A DNA stretch of 21,747 nucleotides. Source: Balantidium ctenopharyngodoni. Lineage: Eukaryota; Ciliophora; Litostomatea; Vestibuliferida; Balantidiidae. The notes below the pieces were generated by a model, which had not been told where the DNA came from, searched no databases, and worked only from the letters and a program-made list of their open reading frames with translations. The translations under genes were made by a program, and so were the position numbers. The stretch covers positions 1-21,747 of the forward strand of contig JAWNBB010014444.1 of NCBI GenBank assembly GCA_036325645.1, in the 5' to 3' direction. The first letter of the stretch is position 1. Every line of letters begins with the position of its first letter. Shown here piece by piece: positions 9,736-18,936 of this stretch.

Positions 9736-12700
9736 ATGCTTTGCGCTCGGGATTCTTTGATTTACAAGTATATTGTTTATTTTATTCGACTATCTATAGC
9801 GTCATTAACACATTGAACACCTCTTAAAATATGTTACTGGGTTTCCTTCTTAACTACCTTAATATTACTGTCAAACTCTTTTTTAATTAAATCCAAACTA
9901 TCGAAATTAACGAAAGATTCAAAGATATTTCACAAAGTTTTTATCCTTTGTCTCCTTTGATTTTCCTTCTGATCAATGGTAATTAAAATAATCTGCCTCA
10001 CATGTAACAATATCAACCCAAGCGGAATATTCTGAACCTCTCAATTCCAGAAAATAATATTCGGGAAAACTGTCTACAATAAAGAGTTAACTAATAAAAA
10101 TAATAAAAATAACAATAATACCACACCGATAAACAATCCCGAAATATCATCCTTTAACATCAGCAATGGTTTTGTTATCGGAGAAATACTTTTCGACACT
10201 TCCATATTCATTGTTTCGGGGGTTTACGCCTATTTGTTATTCACCGATAAAGAAAAGAAAAACGAATCCTCATTATCATCATCAATACCTGACGAAGCAA
10301 CTGTTCACCTTGGAAAATGAAATAAAGAGAACGATAATAAATCGGAAGAATGATTTAAATTGTACTGTAAGTACAAAACAAATATATGATTAATATATTT
10401 AATACTATGACCGACGATCATATTCGTGTTAAGCTGAGATATTTCATTTATTAATTGAATTCTTTACGTTTTAGCCATTGTTATTATGATAAGCAGTTTA
10501 TTCAAATGGCAAAAATGCTTTGCTTTCGCGTTAAAAGCCTATGCAATTCAAGCTTTTATTTTGCTGAATGTGTTCTATTGTTTTAACGTTTTCGAGTATA
10601 ATATACCTCAAATTTGCGTTGTGGATTTACAATACAAAACATCGAAAATATACGGTTGTGCAGTGATTATGTCTTATTTTCTAGCGTGTCTCTGCTTGTC
10701 ATACAGCATCGAAGGTAAGGAAATGAATGAAATTATGGATAACATAGGAAGGAAGTTTACTAAAAAGGAAAAAGAAGAAATGCGAAAGAAATTAATTATT
10801 CCAATGATAATACATGGCACTATCAGTGCAATGAGTAAGGCCAGTATACCATTGCTTAAACTGTTTCTCCTATTTTCGGGGTGATACAATGTTTCGATCG
10901 TTCAATTTATCATTTTACTCATATTGATCATCGGAATGAATTTTACAAAAAGGAATTTTAGGAATTATATTTCATATCCCACATTTGCTTTGACTGTGTT
11001 ATATTCGTTGTCATTGTACGTGTTCAATATTAAGAGTTTGTTCGCGTATTCCACCGAAATTAAATCGATTAAGTTAATTGGGCTTTATAAGTATAGTGAT
11101 CAAATCAAAGACCATGATCTGTGATTTGATTGTTTAATGGTATTGATATGATATACATGATTAAAGCTGAGTCATAAAGAGAAGAATACGGAAGAAGGGG
11201 AAGAGGAGAAAACGAATTACGTTTATACAATCATCATGAAATATCTTAGAATATACTCACATCTCCTATCGCCAGTAAGTTTACTCCTAATATCGTTAGT
11301 ATCCTTTGATGGCATTCATTCCGTGTATTTCCTGTCGTTTATACTTCAAATACTCTTTTCGAAATACTTTCAAATATTCTGGAGTATATCGCTAATCCTG
11401 AATAAAGCAGCGATTTTAAAAATTTATTATCTATTCGAATGCCTTACAAAGGCGGGATATGTTAAGAACGAGGAGTCTTTCATTTACCTTTTATTTGGTT
11501 GAGATAGAAGAACGGAAGTTAGTTTCTTTATGAAATACTACGAGCATATAATCCTCCTGTTATTTGGTATTGTATTAAACAATTGACAAACCCTCGACAA
11601 TAAAGAACACTTCTTCGAGTTCCCACTTTACACTCGCTACCCATTTGAATTCATCTCTTTATTTTGAATGCTTTCCTTGTCATTAATAACTCCTTTAAGC
11701 TTCCAGGGATTTACTGTGTTGATAATATTTTATTTTGTCTTTATCGGAACGTTCTATATAAAGCAAAGCGAGACCAAGAGAAAAATAATCAATATAATAT
11801 ACCGCATTTCCTTCTACTTGCTCATTCTTTTGATTTTATTTAAATACGCTAACACATTCACCTTCATTCAAAGAATCATAAAAAACCAACTCTCCTTATC
11901 AGACAGGTCTGTCAAGTATCACAACGAGAACGAAGTTCGCATAGATGAAGGAGATTTATTCTCCGAGGATAAAGAATTTAGTCTTACAATTCAAGATTTC
12001 GAATTAAACGGAGAGAACATTTTCACGAAAATTTGATTAAATGGGATTCTACTGATTATAATGAGAATCATTTTCTCGTTTGATAACAAGATTATTAACC
12101 CTGAAATAAACTATGAACAGTGAGATGATAAGGAAAACATATATAATACTACGCAATTACACAATCAAACGGTAATTAATGAACTCGCAGAAACAAAACG
12201 GGATTCAAAAGGCTTTTATTATGTGTGTTTGTGGGCGTCATATGTAAAGATATTTTTGTTCCAGTTAATCGATTTGCATATGAGTAAAATATTGTTGATA
12301 TCCACTGCGTTTATCGCGGTATCGTTGGAAAATGTAATCGGGATTATATTTTTATTCCTTGTGTTCTTGATATTCTTTGCGGAATTTAATAGTAATTGGA
12401 AAAGCTCATACCTGCCATTATGAGTAACAGCGTTGATAACGACATCATTTACTTATCTCGGGAATTTGAATGCTTTTATCCGTTGGACGAGTACGAGTGA
12501 TTATAAATGGTTTGGTATTAGTTCTGGGTCGTATTCGCAGAATATCTACGGTTTAATACCTTATTGTATTATTATCGCGTTATCTGCCATACAAAGAAAT
12601 AGCAATTTCCACAAACACAAACTTCTGTTTTCGAACTACGATTACTTAACTTACCCTTCGATCCAATATCTTTTGGAGAAAATCGACTACTTTTGGTACT

Positions 12701-15700
12701 GTTATGGCTATTATATTGTATGAATCATTATAATGCTTATATCATTTATTCGTGTCAACGTGTTGAGCCTAATTCTAATGATATTCGTCGGCATTTTTAG
12801 TTTTTGTATTTATTTAACCCGCTGCGGGTTTTGAACTGAAAACGAAAAAAACAACGCGCGACATCTGAAAAAAATATGCACTGCTTGGAAAGTATTTTCA
12901 TTATGTTTAAGTGCGATTTCATTATTCGAATACGCGAATTTCATGTGGTTACCGCCTTCATGGCACATACGCAAACCTTATGAAAATTACACTTTTTTCT
13001 GCAATGAAAACGGGAAATCAATATATAGTAACAATTCATCATTTAAAACCGTATCAGACTTCGAGTACTGCGTTATCGATTGGAAAATCTGGTTAGGCTT
13101 AGATAACTACAACATTAAGGATTCTTTTAGTAATTTTTTGATCGTTCTCCTATGAATGCTTACCCAGAAATATTTGTATTGTTCCGATGATAGGACTACC
13201 TTCAATAATCCAAGTATTTTCAACCGGAAAGAGTTTAATAAAGCGGATATCGTCTACGATTTCACAAGGTACAAAGCGTTTTATTCAAATACAAATTACA
13301 TTTTCACGCGCATTTCGTTCCTTTACCTCCGCCCGTGAATATTACTTTTCATGATTGTTATTTCAATCATTTATTCATACAAATCAACGAATGTCATATA
13401 CGGTGGATTTTGATTTATTTCATTTTACCTTTTAATTAAAAGCAATAACTGAACCGAACAGAAAAACGCAATGTGGAAATATGTGCAGTACTATAATTAT
13501 TCCGTGATTTTCGCGTTCACGATTTTTCAATTTCCATGGCTCCCGTGCCCTGTGGCGAGGGAGAATAGAACGTATATTGGTATCGAAGAATGTGTGTACG
13601 AGGAAAATATCATGTATCAAACGTATGAATACAAGTACCCAAATAATAAATTAGAAAGTTGATATATTATAGTGATACGGTGAATCGGTTGAATGAAAGT
13701 CAATTTCGCAATGATCATTATTAACAACTTATCCTTATTCCTTATCTATTTCGCTGCATTAATCCAACAAATTCTGTTCGAACACCCTTATCAGTATTAT
13801 GTTGACGCGTATTACAAAAGGGAAAAAGAAATCAATTGCAAAGGCCGTGCCTTTGCATTAGTGGCGAAAGTTCACAAAAAAAATGTGAAAGAAGAGCGTG
13901 GTATATTCAATATGCATTTTATACTCAATGAAAAATTAACGCGATTAGAAAACAAAATCCGCAAGTATTCCCAGTTATGGCAGCAAACGAATTTCAGTAA
14001 CTTCACCAGCGAGGACAACAAAATATGAATAGATGACAATAAAAACGATATTGAAGTCAAAGACGAGGTTTACGATATAATTGAAGAGCGGTTTTGAAAT
14101 AATATGACGTATAACGGGCGCCTGTTCTTTAAAGATTATGTTGAGGAATGTGAGCGGATCAGAAAAGAGAAAAAGCATTGCAATCATTTTGAGGATAATA
14201 ATAGTAAGTGCGAGGAAGTTCAAGAGTTTAGAAAAGCGTTTGATGAAATAAAAAACAAAATCGAAGTTGAACAACACTGCAAAGACACTCAAGACTTGTT
14301 GTTGAACAAATTATATGGATTGGATATTGGCTATGAACAGTATGTTGTAATACAGAATAAATGTAATGGTGATTGAAGGAAATTAAATAAAATGATCAGG
14401 AAAACATTGCTGCAAAAAATATTCGGACAAAAAGAAGAATGTATTAAAGTAGACAAGGACAAGGATTTAAAAACGAAAGAATATATTGATAATACCGGGA
14501 ATAATCAAGAAAATGATAATAAAAGTGTAAGTGTGGAAGATAGCGAGATCGGGTCGGGAGTGTGAGCAAATGAAGTATGATGAAAAATAAATGTGGAAGA
14601 TGATGATGGTCATCATAATAATAATAATAACATTAATGAAATTCCGAATCCGAATCTTGATAACAACAACATAATTAACAATAAAAACGATATCTCGTGA
14701 ATACCAGCCCAAGACCCTTATCACACCGATAAAAAACAAAAACCATCGAAGAAGTTTCAACTGTACTCTTATTTCCGGACTTTATTAATCTCAACTATCG
14801 ACACTTGTTTATGAATCGATTTAACGCAACCTTCGAAAAAAATAAAAACAAATCCAAAAAATTGATACACTTTCAATTTAATTTCCCTTTCGATTTTCTC
14901 AAATCTCGACTTCATTTTGCTATCGATGTTTATTCTCCACACACTATTCGAGGGAAGTATTATCTCGATCATCTTCCCATTTTCCTATTTCTGCTATGCA
15001 TTAATAGAATATCCATTTACAAGGAAAGAGTACTGGAACTTCCTTGTCGTGTATTCTCTCATTATCATCAGTGTTAAAATAATATATCAATTCCCTATTT
15101 TCTGCGGGTATCCCTTCTATTCGATATTCAATCTCTTTGCAAAAGAAGGAAACTATTGCGAATATTACTATTGAGAACCAAATGAAATAATGGAGGAATT
15201 TAGCTACGTATTCGGACTAAGAAAGTATAATGGAATATACTCTCATCCTAAAAACATTGGGCTATTTAGGGGAATTATTTGGGATGTCGTGATTTTATGT
15301 TTGTGATTGCTCTATAAAAACCAATGAAAAACCAAAGGTATTTGGAATTTCGTTAACGGGAGTAAAGGCTTCAAAGAGATCCCGAGATTCGAACCTGTTG
15401 AAGAGAAGAGTCAAAGCACTGACCGTGTCAACAATTTTATCATGTTTTTTCAAAGGATTTCCCCTGAGTTATTTAGTGATAATACTGAATATAAGCCAGG
15501 ATATGACTACTATCCTCATCTATTCGCAAGCTGATTTATTATTTTCGTTTATACTTTGTTTTTCTTCCCGATGATGATAGGGAAATCAGATCAGACTTTA
15601 ACTAATGTTTTAGATAAACAAGAATTCTCAAAGGATTATGTGTATACGATTATCTTTATTATTACATGAATTGTGTTCGACAGGATTATTTATAAAATGA

Positions 15701-17433
15701 GGAGTATTAAAAGTGATTACATTCTCAGTAAATTCAACTCAAACAATAACAATAACAATAACAATAACAATAACAATAGTGGTAATAACATCAACAGCAA
15801 TGGCCCTGATGCCTCAGAGCAACTCGATATTAAACTTGCTAACATCGCATTAATCCTTAAAATAACAAGTCATTTCCTTTTAGTTATTATAATTCATTTC
15901 ATCCTCTTCGTTTATATCCCTATCGCAACCCGCACATTATTTTACAACAATATTTCTCTCGTGTTCTTGTACATGTTGATTTGTATTTATCTCTATTTCT
16001 CTGCCAATCAAATCAAATACGGATTTCCATGATACACACGAGGACAATATCTAACAGAAAGCCCAAACACATACAACAGAATCGCATTTAAAACATATCG
16101 TAACATCCCCTTTCTCTACGAGCTCCGCGCAATTTTAGATTGGTCAATAACGAGAACAAGTTTAGATCTATTTCAATGGATGAAACTGGAAGACGCATAT
16201 GCAAATTTATTCGAAAACCGTTGCGAAATGGTATACCGTAAAACCCGCCTCTTCGGCGAGGACCGATATTGGTACGAAAAAATATCTTGGGGATACGCTT
16301 TATTTTCCTTCTTGCTTTTCATCCTTATCTTGCCAATGTTTTTATTCTCGAGCTTTAATCCGAGTTTAACTGGTAACAAGGTATGAAACGGGAAATTTAA
16401 CATTAATTTAGAAATGAGAAATAGTTGAAACAACGAAGAGATTTGATATTCGTTGAACTGATTTCACGTGGATAATATAAAAATCAATTCGAAAATCGAA
16501 GACGAGGAGTATTGATACTACAAGAACGATTGATTAAAGAACATCGACGACTGAGAAGCACGGAAAATGCAGAAAATAAAGATCATTAATTATTCCCAAC
16601 TTGAATGGCAGTTAACCCCTCCCGCACTAAACCAACTCCTGAAGAATTTTAATAAAAACATTGATTGCTTTTTCATAATCAACTGGGAAGCAAAACGGGA
16701 ACTTCCGTTGAATAATAAAATATTAAACGGTAACATGGAATATCAGCTGACAAAGGAGCAAATCGTGGTATTGCGAAATATTATTTTTTCACTTAAAAAC
16801 AAACAAAACCCGAATAAATATTCATTGATTATCGAGAACGCCTTTCCTAAGATCATTCGCTGAAGCGGTAAAAAAACATCGATTGGTAAGTTCGATATTA
16901 AGCACAATAAGCATATAAACATTAATAAAAAGAATCCGAAATATAACAATAAAAACATTAAGGAATGGACAGATATCCAGTGAAGTCTTATTAAAACAAC
17001 TACCGAGGGAGGTACTGATATTTATTGGACTCTCAATCAAGCGAATGTAGATGCACCGTTCAGTAACAGTGATAACGAATGAACATTTTTATTTATTAAT
17101 GAAGATATTATTTCTTCCTTTTTCGGGTTTAATTCAGATGGGAGTATCCCCCTCTCAATCGTTGGGATATACGCGACTCTGGTTTATGCGGTGGGAAAAT
17201 TCGTAAGGATGTTTTTCGATAAAATTTCGCAAAGAGTTATTTATGAGGAAATGCCAAATCCAGAGCCACTGTTTGAACTATGTGAAGGAGTCTTTATTTA
17301 TAGGTTGCAAAGGAATTTAGTGAAAGAGAATTTTCTGTATGATTTATTGATAAGGATATACAGAAGTCCGGAGACGTTGATTAAAATTACAGGAGGAGAT
17401 GTGAAGTATGCGATGCCGAGTTCGATTAATTAA
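9736..17433 (+). CDS. PIEZO: PIEZO mechanosensitive ion channel
   Basis: A very large multi-pass membrane protein, 2565 residues from this start, the usual PIEZO size. PIEZO trimers are plasma- or internal-membrane cation channels opened by membrane tension. The N-terminal 2000 residues are repeated hydrophobic segments split by polar, often Asn-rich loops, as expected of the blade. The C-terminal module is diagnostic: PFLYELRAILDW (from residue 2125) and FQWMKLEDAYANLF in the anchor; a WQLTPP segment and FPKIIR (about 2370-2375) in the extracellular cap; then GKFVRMFF, YEEMPNPE and YRSPETLI (about 2543) in the terminal pore/CTD. It needs 54 in-frame TGA codons as sense and ends at TAA; seven cluster in 57 codons in the cap (16384-16552). 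Conserved Trp are TGG. The N-terminus is uncertain: an alternative ATG at 9707 in another frame encodes a better first helix and needs a 32-nt intron or one missing base. Confidence 0.95.
15742..15777 (+). repeat. (AACAAT)6 coding microsatellite
   Basis: Six AACAAT hexamers inside the PIEZO gene are read as alternating AAC and AAT codons, giving a run of about twelve Asn in a polar loop between hydrophobic segments. The repeat is in frame and expands without a frameshift. A shorter Asn-codon run lies near 14608-14630. Confidence 0.9.
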
Positions 17434-17702
17434 ATATGGAAAGTTATGAATTATTCAAAGAATGTGTTTTGTAAAAATATTTTATCATGTTAATGTTAAT
17501 GTTCGTAATATGTTGCTATTGTAAATCGATGCTGGAGGATTCGAACAAATGAGAACGATTGGAGTTTTGTTTCAATTAATCAGTGAATTCGGAATAATAT
17601 GTCATATAACTGCTTTATATTAGTCTGCTATTTTAAATAACACATCTCGCAAGGATTTATCTCGGATACTAAAATTGAGGAATTGTTGTAATGTTAATGT
17701 TT

Positions 17703-18014
17703 ATGTATTTAATTGAACAGTGTTGGAGATGTATTATTTATTGATTGAGTTATCACTTTAGAGTACACTTCGTTGGTATTCTTTTATTTAAGTTTGATTT
17801 CATTGTCGTTTGTGTTTGTTACTCATACTTTAGTGTTTCTTATGTGACAAATATGGGATCTTTTAGTATAATAATTTACAAAAGGATTTCTTTACTTGAA
17901 AATCCAACGATATTTCACAAGGATAGAAATATTCCTCACCAGTGACTCAACCCATGTGCAAGTATAGTGAAGCTGTTCAGTCAAGTACCTATGTTGCAAA
18001 CTAAATCATTATAA
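17703..18014 (+). CDS. Doubtful small ORF
   Basis: With TGA as sense, ATG to TAA gives 103 codons with two TGA codons and a hydrophobic, Cys/Tyr/Phe-rich middle (for example FIVVCVCYSYF) that could cross a membrane once. I recognise no family. The length is within what chance can give in A/T-rich DNA with two stops, so it is listed only as a candidate. Confidence 0.2.
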
Positions 18015-18297
18015 TGAAATATTTGGGCTGCAAGAAGGTAAGAGAGAGAGAAAAGATGAAAGAAATATTAGATATTTGTAAACAAAATAAACATTTATTC
18101 CTATAAAAACATCGGTTTCCAATAGTTTAAGGGGTACAAGAAATCAAATAAGTTGTGTTCTAGACCCAAGTGATAAAACAATATCAAGTTCAATAAAGAA
18201 CAAATAGCAGAATATTTTGAATATCACAGTTCAATAAATACAATTAAAAAATCATTTGAAATACGATTTTGAATATACAGAGTAACGATTAGGAAAA

Positions 18298-18333
18298 ACA
18301 CCCCATTATGATGGTGTGAATCTTGAATTCACA
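18298..18333. other. Two overlapping, mutually exclusive hairpins
   Basis: ACAC/GTGT arms with an inner CAT/ATG pair form a bulged hairpin at 18298-18317. TGTGAAT (18315-18321) and ATTCACA (18327-18333) form a clean 7-bp hairpin with a 5-nt loop. The two overlap in their shared bases, so an RNA could fold only one at a time. This may be chance. Confidence 0.35.
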
Positions 18334-18936
18334 TTATGTCAAAACTGGTATTTGAATATATTTTCGTATATTTACAATTGAAAATATGATTGTATTCCTC
18401 CGCTAAATTCGTTTATCAATATCATCCTTCTTTGTATTTGGTTATTTGAATCAATGAGAAACATCGTAATAATTAGTGAATAATCAAACCGAAATAAAAG
18501 AAAGAATTATCAAAATAGGAAAGATAATCACATTATTTATCAAGGTTAAAAATAGCCTTATTGTATAAATAGAATTATCCACGTTAAATAAACAAAACAA
18601 TAAACAAATACAATATGAAACCAGCAACTCAAGACAGACTACATGAACAAACAATTAACAAATCAAAGAATCAGATACTATTAACATTCTATTGTAACGA
18701 AATTCCAACTTTAAGATTCTACTCCCATCAGTGAATCTCTTGTTCTCATATTATAATTTAAAACTCCTTTATCACTTGAATCTCAAGAAGAATAAACAAC
18801 GAAATATCAAACACAATTAATAATCATTCCAAAAATGTTTAACTAAATCCACAACAAACATTATTGACATTCTATTATAATATATTATGCAGACATTCCT
18901 TATTTATTAACAATTCTAATAAATAATCAATCTAAT

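Larger units (their letters stand above)
17434..18936. other. Intergenic region between PIEZO and the kinase gene
   Basis: About 1.5 kb of A/T-rich DNA. It holds a doubtful 103-codon plus-strand ORF (17703-18014) and two overlapping hairpins (18298-18333). A GGATTCGAAC string near 17538 faintly recalls a tRNA B box, but there is no matching cloverleaf. The last 100 nt are extremely A/T-rich and precede the kinase ATG. Confidence 0.55.

Noticed and set aside
10166-10393. 75-codon ORF in a second frame
   Set aside because: It overlaps the PIEZO frame, which runs through the whole region with TGA as sense; it matches no family.
17530-17560. Possible tRNA B box (GGATTCGAAC)
   Set aside because: No A box, acceptor stem or anticodon arm at the right spacing. 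No tRNA-Leu(UCA) was found in this window, so the decoding tRNA must lie elsewhere.
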